From Tepidamorphus gemmatus (GTDB taxonomy: Bacteria; Pseudomonadota; Alphaproteobacteria; Rhizobiales; Tepidamorphaceae): 64,000 bases of DNA. The notes under the pieces were generated by a model. That model worked only from the letters and a program-made list of their open reading frames with translations. It was not told the DNA's origin and made no database searches. Made by a program: the position numbers and the translations under genes. The stretch is taken from contig NZ_SMAK01000001.1 of the NCBI RefSeq assembly GCF_004346195.1, positions 62,001 to 126,000 on the forward strand. The letters run 5' to 3'. Positions within the stretch are counted from its first letter, which is position 1. The number at the start of each line of letters is the position of its first letter. Below are positions 9,742 to 18,130 of the stretch, one piece after another.

Positions 9742-12700
9742 CACGGACGTCGCCACGCCGATCCGCTTCTTCATCCGCCACCCGATAGCAGCCAACCTGC
9801 TGATGGTGATGATGCTGCTGTTCGGCGTCGTCGGCCTGACGAAGCTGAACACCCAGTTCTTCCCCTCCACCGAGATCCCCCGTGTCTCGGTCACGGTGTC
9901 TTGGCCGGGGGCGAGCGCGGAAGACGTGGAAAAGAACATCCTGCAGGCGATCGAGCCGGAACTGCGCTTCCTCGATGGCCTTGACCGGATGTTCTCCTAT
10001 GCCCGCGAAGGAGCAGGCAGCATCTCGCTGGAATTTGCGCCCGGAACCGACATGCAGATCGCGGTCTCCGAGGTCGAGGCGGCGGTGAACGGCGTCACCA
10101 CGCTGCCCGACGATGTCGAGACGCCGAAGATCCGGCGTTCGGTCTGGTACGAGGGCGTGGCCAGCATCGCGATTTCCGGCCCATTCAGCGAACAGGCGCT
10201 CAGGGCCTATGCGCGCGAGATCCGAGATGGGCTGATCGCTGCCGGGATCGACCAGGTGGAATTCACCGGCTTCCGCGATCCGGAGATATGGATCGACGTC
10301 CCCGAGCACGCCTTGCAGCGGCTCGGAATGACGCTCTCCGATATCGCCCAGCGCGTCGGGGCCGCGACCAGGGATCTGCCGTCCGGCACACTCGAGGGCA
10401 CGGTCGAGATGCAGTTGCGCTCGCTTGGGCGCGATCCCGATGCCGCCGCGGTCGGGCAGATCGAGGTGGTCTCGCGGGAAACCGGCGAGAAGGTGCTGCT
10501 GCGCGACATCGCCTCGGTTGAGGAGACCTTCGAGCGCAACCAGATCATCGGCTATCACGAGGGCAACCGGGCGATCGAGCTGGCCGTGCAGCGGGCGGTC
10601 TCCGCCGACACGCTGACCACGGCCCGGATCCTCGAGGACTATATCGAGGCGATCCGGCCGACGCTGCCCGAAACGCTGCGGCTCGAGGTCTACGACGTGC
10701 GCTCGGACGCGCTGGTCGACCGCATCAACCTGCTGGTGAAGAACGGGCTGTCCGGTCTGCTGCTGGTCATGGCGGTGCTGTTCCTGTTCCTCAATGCCCG
10801 CATCGCCTTCTGGGTGGCGGCCGGGATCCCGGTGGCCATGTTCACGACGCTCGGCTTCATGTGGCTGACCGGGCAGTCGATCAACATGATGTCGCTGTTC
10901 GCGCTGATCATGTGCCTTGGCATCATCGTCGACGATGCCATCGTCGTCGGCGAGCACACGGCGACCCGATATGCGATGGGGGACGATCCGGTGATGGCAT
11001 CGGAGCGTGGCACCGGCCAGATGATGTGGCCGGTGATCGCCGCGATCCTGACGACGCAGGCGGCGTTCTTCCCGCTGCTCATGATCCGCGACACCATCGG
11101 CCAGATCATGTACGCGCTGCCGATGGTGGTGCTCGCCGTCCTGACCGCGAGCCTGATCGAATGCCTGCTGATCCTGCCGGGACATCTGCGACACAGCCTG
11201 ACTTCGATGCGGGCCGAGCCGGGCCGGTTTCGTCGGGCCTTCGATGCAGGCTTCGGATGGGTGCGCGACCGGCCGTTCCGCGCCCTCGTCGCCCTCGCCT
11301 TTCACTGGCGCTACGTGACCCTGTCGCTGTCGGTATCCGCCCTGGTTCTGGCGCTCGCGCTCGTGTCGGCCGGTCGCATCGGCTTCCAGTTCTTCCCGAC
11401 GGCGGAAGCCGAGAACGTCACGGCGCGGCTGACCTTCGCGGCCGGGACGCCGGATTCTGAGGTGCTTGAGGGGGTCGGACGCGTCGAGGATGCGCTGCGC
11501 GAGGCCGAGCGCAGGCTCGGCGCGGCGCCGGGCGAACTGGTGGTGACGAGCTTCGCCACCATCGGCAAGGCCGGCCAGTCGCGCGGCATGAACTTCGCGG
11601 AGATCGCGGTGCAGCTCACCCTGTCGGAGGAGCGGGAGGTGCGCACCTCCGAAATCATCGCGGCCTGGCGCGAGGCCGTCCCGAGGATTGCGGGCCTCGA
11701 AAACCTTACCATGAGCGGCCGGCGCGGCGGTCCGCAGGGGCGCGATATCGACATCCGCCTGACTGGCGCATCCTCGGCGGTGCTCAAGCAGGCCGCCCTC
11801 GAGGTGCAGACCCTGCTGGCGACCTATCCCGGAGTCTCGGCGATCGATGACGACCTGCCCTATGGCAAGCCGGAAATCGTCATGGCGCTGAAGCCGCGCG
11901 GCGAGGCGCTCGGCTTCACGCCGCTCAGCGTCGGCCAGCAGGTGCGCGACGCCTTCGAGGGGGCGCTGGCGCGCCGCGTCCCGGCCGGCGAGGAGGAGAT
12001 CGCGATCCGCGTGCGCCGTGACCGGCAGGTTGCCGGTGTCGGTGGCCTGATGGATCTCAGTCTGCGCTCGCCCAGTGGCGCGTTCGTGCCGCTGACGGAG
12101 GTGGTCGATCTCGAGGAGCGCCAGGGCTTCGCGGTGATCGCACGCATCGACGGCAAGACCACCGTTTCGGTAACCGCCGATCTCGATCAGGACGTGGTGA
12201 CGACCGTCGAACTGGCCCGGGCGCTGGCCGACGGGCCGCTGCAGGCAGTCGCGTCGAAGTATGGCATCACCTACGAGTTCGCCGGCCGCGAGGAGGAGCG
12301 CAGGAACTCTTTCGCAGACCTGCGCTTCGGCGCGGTGATCGCGCTGGGAGCGATCTACCTGATCCTCGCCTGGATCTTCGCCAGCTACTGGCGGCCACTG
12401 GCGGTGATGACGATCATTCCGTTCGGCATCACCGGGGCGATCATCGGCCACTTCCTGATGGGCTTTCCGCTGACGATCCTGAGCCTGATGGGGTTGCTCG
12501 GCCTCGCCGGTATCCTCGTCAACGACTCGATCATCCTGGTCAGCCGGGTGGATGCGCGGCTGCGCAGCGGCGACCGGCTTGCCGAGGCCGCGATCGGAGC
12601 CTCCTGCGACCGGTTCCGGGCGGTGCTGCTGACCTCGCTGACGACCGTCGGCGGTCTCGTTCCGCTGCTGTTCGAGACGAGCCTCCAGGCGCAGTTCCTG

Positions 12701-12859
12701 CTGCCGATGGCTGTCACCATGGTCTTCGGGCTGTCGGTGGCGACGGCCTTCGTCCTGTTCCTGGTGCCGGCGGTGATCGGCGTCGGCGACGACATCGCGC
12801 GCGCGGCCGCCGCCTACATGCGGCTCGGCCGCCGGCCGACCGCGACACCGGCGGAATAG
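9734..12859 (+). CDS. RND efflux pump inner-membrane subunit (AcrB/MexB-like superfamily)
   Basis: This 1041-residue proton-driven transporter has the standard RND plan: TM1 near the N-terminus, a large periplasmic loop, TM2-6, a second periplasmic loop and TM8-12. The proton-relay Asp pair is present in LGIIVDDAIVVGEHTATR. The matching segment in the second half is GLAGILVNDSIILVSRVDAR. The first loop contains FFPSTEIPRVSVTVSWPGAS. It is translationally coupled to the adaptor gene. The lack of hallmark heavy-metal or drug residues that I can place prevents a substrate call; members of this branch are often poorly characterised. It ends seven bases from the end of the convergent trkH. Confidence 0.92.
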   Translation: MADTDVATPIRFFIRHPIAANLLMVMMLLFGVVGLTKLNTQFFPSTEIPRVSVTVSWPGASAEDVEKNILQAIEPELRFLDGLDRMFSYAREGAGSISLEFAPGTDMQIAVSEVEAAVNGVTTLPDDVETPKIRRSVWYEGVASIAISGPFSEQALRAYAREIRDGLIAAGIDQVEFTGFRDPEIWIDVPEHALQRLGMTLSDIAQRVGAATRDLPSGTLEGTVEMQLRSLGRDPDAAAVGQIEVVSRETGEKVLLRDIASVEETFERNQIIGYHEGNRAIELAVQRAVSADTLTTARILEDYIEAIRPTLPETLRLEVYDVRSDALVDRINLLVKNGLSGLLLVMAVLFLFLNARIAFWVAAGIPVAMFTTLGFMWLTGQSINMMSLFALIMCLGIIVDDAIVVGEHTATRYAMGDDPVMASERGTGQMMWPVIAAILTTQAAFFPLLMIRDTIGQIMYALPMVVLAVLTASLIECLLILPGHLRHSLTSMRAEPGRFRRAFDAGFGWVRDRPFRALVALAFHWRYVTLSLSVSALVLALALVSAGRIGFQFFPTAEAENVTARLTFAAGTPDSEVLEGVGRVEDALREAERRLGAAPGELVVTSFATIGKAGQSRGMNFAEIAVQLTLSEEREVRTSEIIAAWREAVPRIAGLENLTMSGRRGGPQGRDIDIRLTGASSAVLKQAALEVQTLLATYPGVSAIDDDLPYGKPEIVMALKPRGEALGFTPLSVGQQVRDAFEGALARRVPAGEEEIAIRVRRDRQVAGVGGLMDLSLRSPSGAFVPLTEVVDLEERQGFAVIARIDGKTTVSVTADLDQDVVTTVELARALADGPLQAVASKYGITYEFAGREEERRNSFADLRFGAVIALGAIYLILAWIFASYWRPLAVMTIIPFGITGAIIGHFLMGFPLTILSLMGLLGLAGILVNDSIILVSRVDARLRSGDRLAEAAIGASCDRFRAVLLTSLTTVGGLVPLLFETSLQAQFLLPMAVTMVFGLSVATAFVLFLVPAVIGVGDDIARAAAAYMRLGRRPTATPAE

Positions 12860-12866
12860 CCCGGTC

Positions 12867-14315
12867 TCAGCGCCGCCAGAACGCCGGAACGAACAGGATC
12901 AGGACGGTGAACACCTCGAGCCGCCCGACCAGCATCCCGGCCGCCAGCAGCCACTTCGCCGCATCCGGCAGCGGAGCGAAGGTGCCCGCCGGGCCGATGA
13001 TCGGCCCCAGCCCCGGTCCGACGTTGGAGATCGCCGTCGCGGCGCCGGAGACGGCGGTGATCGTGTCGAGGCCGATGAGGCTGAGCGCCACGCTGAGCAC
13101 GACGAAGCAGGCGAGGAACAGGAACAGGAAGCTGAGCACGGCCGCCGACACGTTGTCGGTCAGTGGCCGGCCGTTGTAGCGCTTGACGAACACGCCGGAG
13201 GGATAGGTGATGCGGCGTGCGTGCTGGCGGATGTTCTCGAACAGGACGACGACGCGGAACACCTTAATCCCGCACGAGGTCGAGCCGGAGCAGCCGCCGA
13301 TGAAGGTCGCGGTCAGGAACAGGCCGGCGGCCAGCGGTCCCCACAGCCCGTAATCGACCGAGGCATAGCCGGTACCGGTCATGATCGAGGTCATGTTGAA
13401 CAGGGCCTCGCGGAAGCGGGTAGCGGACGGATAGTCCATCTGCTGGCCTTCGGAGAGCCAGGCGAGCACGGCCAGCGTCAGCAGGATGGCGAAGAAGGCG
13501 CGCACCTGCTCGTCGCGGATCATTGCCAGCGGATGGCCCTGCACGGCCCGCACGTAGAGCAGGAAGGGCAGGCTGCCGGCGATCATGAAGCCGACCGAGA
13601 TCCACTCGATCGCCGGTGAGGCGAAGTAGCCGATCGAGGCGTCCTTCGACGAGAAACCACCGGTCGCGACGGTTGTCATGGCGTGCATGATCGCATCGAG
13701 CAGGTTCATGCCGGCAAGGCCATAGGCGATCGCGCAGGCGGCGGTCAGCGCGATGTAGATGCCGGTCAGCGATCCCGAGATCTGGGTGGCGCGCGGCAGG
13801 ATCTTGTCGGGGGTGTCGAAGGCTTCGGCCCGGAACAGCTGCATGCCGCCGACCTGCAGCATCGGCAGCACGGCGACCGCCATGACGACGATGCCGAGGC
13901 CGCCGATCCACTGCAGCAGCGCGCGCCAGAACAGGATGCCCGGCGGCGCGTGGTCGAGCCCGACGATGACCGTCGAGCCGGTGGTGGTGAGGCCGGACAT
14001 CGCCTCGAAGAACGCATCGGCATGGCTGAGATCGAGTCGGGACCAGGCGAAGGGCAGCGCTCCGAACGCCGCCGCGACGATCCACACCGAGGTGGTCAGC
14101 ACGAAGGCTTCGCGAAGTCCCAGCCGGGCGTCAGCGCCGCGGCAGGTCACCCACATGGTCACGCCGATGAACACCGTGATCAGCCCTGCGGCGACGAAGA
14201 CGATCCAGTCGTCGTTGTCGTGAGCGATGTCGACGAGCGCCGGCACCAGCATGGCGCAACCCAGCGTCGCGAGAAACACGCCCATCACCAGGAAGATCGG
14301 CCGGAAATCGAGCAC
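12867..14315 (-). CDS. trkH: TrkH family potassium uptake channel subunit
   Basis: TrkH is the ion-conducting membrane subunit of Trk/Ktr-type potassium uptake, gated by cytoplasmic TrkA. The 482-residue protein shows the four P-loop regions of the family, each with the filter glycine: GLTTTGSTV, TVATGGFSSKDASIG, IMTGTGYASVDY and ISNVGPGLGP. Many hydrophobic helices fill the rest. The start is a GTG at 14315 with an AGGA-type ribosome site upstream; an internal ATG at 14285 is possible. No trkA is in the window. It is probably the last gene of the metZ-apaG-trkH minus-strand run. Confidence 0.93.
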   Translation of the reverse strand: MLDFRPIFLVMGVFLATLGCAMLVPALVDIAHDNDDWIVFVAAGLITVFIGVTMWVTCRGADARLGLREAFVLTTSVWIVAAAFGALPFAWSRLDLSHADAFFEAMSGLTTTGSTVIVGLDHAPPGILFWRALLQWIGGLGIVVMAVAVLPMLQVGGMQLFRAEAFDTPDKILPRATQISGSLTGIYIALTAACAIAYGLAGMNLLDAIMHAMTTVATGGFSSKDASIGYFASPAIEWISVGFMIAGSLPFLLYVRAVQGHPLAMIRDEQVRAFFAILLTLAVLAWLSEGQQMDYPSATRFREALFNMTSIMTGTGYASVDYGLWGPLAAGLFLTATFIGGCSGSTSCGIKVFRVVVLFENIRQHARRITYPSGVFVKRYNGRPLTDNVSAAVLSFLFLFLACFVVLSVALSLIGLDTITAVSGAATAISNVGPGLGPIIGPAGTFAPLPDAAKWLLAAGMLVGRLEVFTVLILFVPAFWRR

Positions 14316-14345
14316 TATGTCCTGCGGGCTGTCCTGAGGTTGGGA

Positions 14346-14738
14346 TCAGTTGATGGTGGGTTTGACGTAGGGGCTGTCAAGGGAGAAGGCCGGAATCGCC
14401 GCGTGAAAGCGTTCACCGCTGGCGGTCGCCATTTCGTAGCTGCCGGACATCATGCCGGAGGGGGTGGCAAGCGGCACGCCGCTGGTGTAGCGGAACGCCT
14501 CGCCCGGCCCGAGCACGGGCTGCTCGCCGACGACACCCGGTCCGCGCACCTCGAATGTCTTGCCGGACGCGTCGACGATCAGCCAGCGGCGGTTGATGAG
14601 CTGGACGGTTTCGGCGCCGGTATTGGCGATCTCGATCGTGTAGGTCCAGAAATAGGCTCCGGCATCCGGCGACGAGCGATCCTCGCTGAAGGCCGGCTCG
14701 ACGGTGACGACGACACCCCGGGTTTCCGCGCGATACAT
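14346..14738 (-). CDS. apaG: ApaG domain protein
   Basis: ApaG is a small beta-sandwich protein of about 125-130 residues, linked in enterobacteria to cobalt and magnesium homeostasis and to dinucleoside polyphosphate metabolism; its molecular role is not settled. The 130-residue product begins MYRAETRGVVVTVEPAF and contains the family core YFWTYTIEIANTGAETVQLINRRWLI cut into FWTYTIEI and LINRRW, then GPGVVGEQPVLGPGEAFRYTSG and PSGMMSGSY. Length and motifs are typical. It follows metZ by nine bases on the same strand, so it should be expressed with it under the riboswitch described upstream. Confidence 0.95.
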   Translation of the reverse strand: MYRAETRGVVVTVEPAFSEDRSSPDAGAYFWTYTIEIANTGAETVQLINRRWLIVDASGKTFEVRGPGVVGEQPVLGPGEAFRYTSGVPLATPSGMMSGSYEMATASGERFHAAIPAFSLDSPYVKPTIN

Positions 14739-14747
14739 GGCGGCAGT

Positions 14748-15965
14748 CTAGAGACTCGCGAGCCCCCGCGCGAGATCGCGTTCGAGATCGCGGGGATCCT
14801 CGAGGCCGATCGACAGGCGCAACATGCCGTCTGTGATGCCAAGCGCTGCCCGCGCCTCTGGCGTGAGGCGCTGGTGCGTGGTCGTCGCGGGATGCGTGAC
14901 GAGGCTCTTGGCGTCACCGAGATTGTTGGAGATCTTGATGATCTGCAGGGCGTTGGCGACCTTGAAGGCGCCGGTCTTGCCGCCCTCCACCTCGAAGGCG
15001 ATCATCGGGCCGCCGAAGGCCATCTGGCGGCGTACCACGTCGGCCTGCGGATGATCGTCGCGGCCGGGATAGATCACGCGGACGATGCCCGGCTGGCCGG
15101 ACAGGAAGTCCGCGATGCGCGCGGCGCTGGCGCATTGGCGTTCGACGCGCAGCGCCAGCGTCTCGAGCCCTTTGAGCATCACCCAGGCGTTGAAGGGGCT
15201 GAGACTCGGTCCCGTGTGGCGGTAGAAATCCTTCAGTTCGGTCGCGACGAATTCCTCCGAGGCGAGGATGACGCCGCCAAGACAGCGACCCTGACCGTCG
15301 ATGTGCTTGGTCGCCGAGTAGACGACGACATCGGCGCCATGGTGCATCGGACGCTGGCCGAGCGGCGTGGCAAAGACGTTGTCGACGACGAGCCGGGCAC
15401 CGGCGTCGTGGGCGATGTCGGCGATCGCCTGAAGGTCGAGCACCTCGAGCGTCGGATTGGTGGGCGTCTCGAGGAAGAACACCTTCGTTTCGGGGCGCAC
15501 CGCCGCCTTCCACTGCGCGAGATCCGTGCCGTCGACGAGCGTGCAGGGCACACCGTAGCGCGGCAGCAGGTCCTCGATGACGTAGAGACAGGAACCGAAC
15601 AGGGCGCGCGAGGCGACGACATGATCGCCGGCGCGCAACTGGCAGAGCAGGGCCGCGGTGACCGCGGCCATGCCGCTGGCGGTGCCGCGCGCAGCCTCGG
15701 CGCCCTCGATCATCGCCATGCGCTTCTCGAACATGTCGACGGTCGGATTGGCGTAGCGCGAATAGATGAAGCCGCCAGCCTCGCCCTTGAAACGCGCCTC
15801 GGCAGCTTCGGCGCTGTCGTAGACGAAGCCGGAGTTGAGGAACAGAGCCTCCGAGGTCTCGCCGAAGCCGGAGCGCGTGGTGCCGCCATGGACGAGCAGG
15901 GTCTCGAGGCCGGGTGCCTCGCCGGGAGCGACGTGGGTGGCTGATGCGATGCGGTTCACGACCAT
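14748..15965 (-). CDS. metZ: O-succinylhomoserine sulfhydrylase MetZ
   Basis: MetZ is a PLP enzyme that makes homocysteine directly from O-succinylhomoserine and sulfide, bypassing cystathionine. The 405-residue product belongs to the Cys/Met metabolism family: it has YSRYANPTVDMFEKR, GMAAVTAALL and the PLP lysine in SATKHIDGQGRCLGG. O-acetylhomoserine as substrate cannot be excluded by eye. The open frame begins with ATG at 15965, but GGAGG directly abuts that ATG and is six bases from the in-frame GTG at 15957-15959, which may be the real start. A SAM-II riboswitch lies 75 bases upstream. Confidence 0.93.
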   Translation of the reverse strand: MVVNRIASATHVAPGEAPGLETLLVHGGTTRSGFGETSEALFLNSGFVYDSAEAAEARFKGEAGGFIYSRYANPTVDMFEKRMAMIEGAEAARGTASGMAAVTAALLCQLRAGDHVVASRALFGSCLYVIEDLLPRYGVPCTLVDGTDLAQWKAAVRPETKVFFLETPTNPTLEVLDLQAIADIAHDAGARLVVDNVFATPLGQRPMHHGADVVVYSATKHIDGQGRCLGGVILASEEFVATELKDFYRHTGPSLSPFNAWVMLKGLETLALRVERQCASAARIADFLSGQPGIVRVIYPGRDDHPQADVVRRQMAFGGPMIAFEVEGGKTGAFKVANALQIIKISNNLGDAKSLVTHPATTTHQRLTPEARAALGITDGMLRLSIGLEDPRDLERDLARGLASL

Positions 15966-15991
15966 CCTCCATGCTGGAGGGCCGGGAGACG

Positions 15992-16039
15992 AAAAAACCC
16001 GGATGGCCTTGTCGGCGCAACCGGGCTCGTTCGGCCCGG
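15992..16039 (-). terminator. Possible intrinsic terminator/alternative hairpin in the metZ leader
   Basis: Read on the minus strand, CCCGG (complement of 16021-16025) can pair with CCGGG (complement of 15998-16002). The second arm runs straight into six T residues (15992-15997), the layout of an intrinsic terminator with an 18-base loop. The same CCCGG can instead pair with CCGGGC immediately upstream (16034-16039), giving a six-pair hairpin with a seven-base loop that directly abuts the riboswitch. The two hairpins exclude each other. The terminator stem is short, so this is a tentative call. Confidence 0.45.
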
Positions 16040-16093
16040 CCTTTTAGCGAGTTGTTTTACGTGGCTGCAAGCCGGCCGGCCCAAATCACCACG
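16040..16093 (-). ncRNA. SAM-II (SAM-alpha) riboswitch controlling metZ
   Basis: This is a compact S-adenosylmethionine sensor found upstream of methionine genes in alphaproteobacteria. On the minus strand the P1 stem is CGTGG (16089-16093) with CCACG (16060-16064). The loop carries the conserved TGATTTGG (16081-16088) and TTGCAG (16065-16070) precedes the closing P1 arm. The 3' pseudoknot strand is CGCTAAAAGG (16040-16049), which includes the CGCTAAA core of the family. The element points at metZ. Its purine-rich end lies about 75 bases before the metZ start, so it cannot itself be the metZ ribosome site. Confidence 0.92.
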
Positions 16094-16180
16094 AACGGCG
16101 TTCTGGTACGCCGGTGCCGCCTTGGCGTCAAGCGCCGGCTCGGCTATTGGTGCCTTGGCTCGTGTCAGGGGACCGCGCGC

Positions 16181-17296
16181 TTGGGCGAAGAATCGGCGAT
16201 CAATCCGGGCGACCGCGCCCCCGGCATCCTGCCGGCGGAGGCGATCCGGCGGATGGTGGCGAACCGGCAGATCATCGCCGGCGGCGATCTCGCGGCCGAC
16301 CAGATCCAACCGGCGAGCCTCGATCTGCGGCTCGGCCGGACCGCCTACCGGGTCCGCGCCAGTTTCCTGCCCGGTCGGCGCCATACCGTGCAGGAGCGGC
16401 TGAAGCCGCTGATGATGCACCGGATCGATCTCACCGGCGGTGCTGTGCTCGAGACCGGCTGCGTCTACATCGTGCCGCTGCTCGAGGAGCTGCGGCTGCC
16501 CGGCCATATCGCCGCCGACGCCAATCCGAAGAGCTCAACCGGCCGCCTCGACGTGTTCACGCGGGTGATCGCCGACAATTCGCGCGCCTTCGACAAGGTC
16601 GAAGCCGGCTATCACGGTCCGCTCTACATCGAGATCAGCCCGCGGACCTTCCCGGTCCTCGTCAGGACCGGATCGCGGCTGTCGCAGATCCGGTTCCGGC
16701 GCGGCCATGCGGTGCTCGACGACGCGGCAACGCGGAGGCTGCACCTCGCCGAGCGATTGGTCGACACCGACGAGCCGGACATTTCCGGGGGCATTGCCGT
16801 CAGCGTCGATCTGGCGGGGCAGGGCGGGCTGGTCGGCTATCGCGCCAAGCGGCATACGGCGGTCGTCGATATCGACAGGCGGGAGGCCTGCGATGTGGCC
16901 GAGTTCTGGGACCTGATCGAGGCGCGGCCCGGGCGTACGCTGATCCTCGATCCGGACGAGTTCTACATCCTCGCCTCGAAGGAGGCCGTGCATGTGCCGC
17001 CGGCATTTGCGGCGGAGATGGTGCCGTTCGATCCGCTGGTCGGCGAATTCCGCGTCCACTATGCCGGTTTCTTCGATCCGGGTTTCGGTCATGCTGCGGC
17101 TGGCGGTCACGGCGCGCGGGCGGTGCTCGAAGTCAGGAGCCGCGAGGTGCCGTTCATCCTCGAGGACGGCCAGATCGTCGGGCGTCTCGTCTATGAACGG
17201 CTGACGGAGCGGCCGGCCAGCCTGTACGGCACCGACATCGGCTCGCACTACCAGGCGCAGGGCCTGAAGCTGTCGAAGCATTTCCGGGCGGGGTAG
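16181..17296 (+). CDS. dcd: dCTP deaminase, long alphaproteobacterial form
   Basis: This enzyme deaminates dCTP to dUTP, feeding thymidylate synthesis. The 371-residue product is about twice the usual Dcd length and appears to hold two dUTPase-like halves, as in other alphaproteobacterial members. The first half contains QPASLDLRLG and NPKSSTGRLDVFTRVIAD, the second QPASL-like spacing with VPPAFAAEMVPFDPLVGEF and LYGTDIGSHYQAQGLKLSKHF at the end. The start is uncertain: TTG 16181 is proposed because GILPAEAIRRM follows soon after, as expected for the family. The frame is open to 15914 without a better start. It is divergent from metZ. Confidence 0.85.
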   Translation: MGEESAINPGDRAPGILPAEAIRRMVANRQIIAGGDLAADQIQPASLDLRLGRTAYRVRASFLPGRRHTVQERLKPLMMHRIDLTGGAVLETGCVYIVPLLEELRLPGHIAADANPKSSTGRLDVFTRVIADNSRAFDKVEAGYHGPLYIEISPRTFPVLVRTGSRLSQIRFRRGHAVLDDAATRRLHLAERLVDTDEPDISGGIAVSVDLAGQGGLVGYRAKRHTAVVDIDRREACDVAEFWDLIEARPGRTLILDPDEFYILASKEAVHVPPAFAAEMVPFDPLVGEFRVHYAGFFDPGFGHAAAGGHGARAVLEVRSREVPFILEDGQIVGRLVYERLTERPASLYGTDIGSHYQAQGLKLSKHFRAG

Positions 17297-17366
17297 CCGG
17301 CCTCGGGGGACGCCGGTCTGCCACGCTAGCCGAGACGGCCGGCAGGCGCATCAGGCAGCGACGCGA

Positions 17367-17981
17367 TCACGGCAGGTGTGAGGCGATCAGGTCGTCGCTC
17401 AGCGCGACGAAGCGGCAGGCGGGGCCGCGGTGGCCCTCGCTCTGGATGTTGACCCGCGCGCCCTCGAGCATCAGGAAGATTCCGTCGGCGACGAGTTCCG
17501 GATCGCGCAGTCCGGCCTCGCGGCACAATCGCAGCACATTCTGCCTGTGGCTGCGCTTGTGCGATTCGATCACCGCGCGGGCAGGATGGTCCGGTTCGGT
17601 GATCTGCACGCCGGCATTGGCGACGGCGCAGCCGCGCGAGTCGCCCGACGAAACGTCCTCGGCCATCCAGCGCACCCATTCGCGCAGCTGCGCCAGGGGA
17701 TCGCCGGGATGGCGTGCCGCGATGCAGTCCCAGACCTTGGCATCCTCTTCGGCGACGCGGCGCAGATATTCCGCCACCAACTCGTCCTTGGAGGCGAAGT
17801 GGCGGTAGAGCGTCATCTTGTTGGTGCCGGCAGCCTCGGCAATCGTCTCGACGCCGACGGCACGGATGCCCTGGCGGTAGAACAGGTCGCGGGCGACAGC
17901 GAGAATGCGCTCGCGCGGCGGCACCTTGCCGTCTGCCGGGGGTACCGGTCCATGCGGCGCCCGGCTTGCCGATGTGCTCAT
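17367..17981 (-). CDS. TetR/AcrR family transcriptional repressor, likely of azoR
   Basis: This is a 204-residue one-component regulator. An N-terminal helix-turn-helix (about residues 22-65: RERILAVARDLFYRQGIRAVGVETIAEAAG and MTLYRHFASKDELV, read as two segments) is followed by a helical ligand domain with a Cys in SRGCAVANAG. ATG 17981 was chosen over an upstream start at 18011 by the family's usual N-terminal length. It is divergent from azoR and the 149-base gap holds two matching 12-base operator-like palindromes. Local, autoregulated control of the quinone or azo-compound reductase is therefore likely. The ligand is unknown. Confidence 0.9.
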   Translation of the reverse strand: MSTSASRAPHGPVPPADGKVPPRERILAVARDLFYRQGIRAVGVETIAEAAGTNKMTLYRHFASKDELVAEYLRRVAEEDAKVWDCIAARHPGDPLAQLREWVRWMAEDVSSGDSRGCAVANAGVQITEPDHPARAVIESHKRSHRQNVLRLCREAGLRDPELVADGIFLMLEGARVNIQSEGHRGPACRFVALSDDLIASHLP

Positions 17982-18027
17982 CACGATCCTGCCGTTTCTC
18001 CCCGTCCGCAAATTCCGGGCATTGCCC

Positions 18028-18077
18028 TTGACAAGGGTGTTACCGGTCAGTACCTATGAGCCCGATACCGATCGGTA
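18028..18077 (+). promoter_or_regulatory. azoR promoter with two TetR-type operators
   Basis: A perfect 12-base palindrome TACCGATCGGTA lies at 18066-18077. A second copy matching it at 10 of 12 positions, TACCGGTCAGTA, lies at 18041-18052. The centres are 25 bases apart. A consensus -35 TTGACA is at 18028-18033, so the first operator falls between the -35 and the -10 region near 18051-18056, where bound repressor would block polymerase. The -10 match itself is weak. Confidence 0.65.
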
Positions 18078-18130
18078 ACATCCATATAGTCCACGACGTC
18101 CTTCCGGACAAGGAACCGCAGGAAGACATC

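Noticed and set aside
9623-12451. A 942-codon open frame on the minus strand opposite the RND pump gene, and many other long antisense frames
   Set aside because: They mirror strongly conserved genes on the other strand, have repetitive Arg/His/Gln-rich composition and no recognisable motifs. Long shadow frames are expected in GC-rich DNA.
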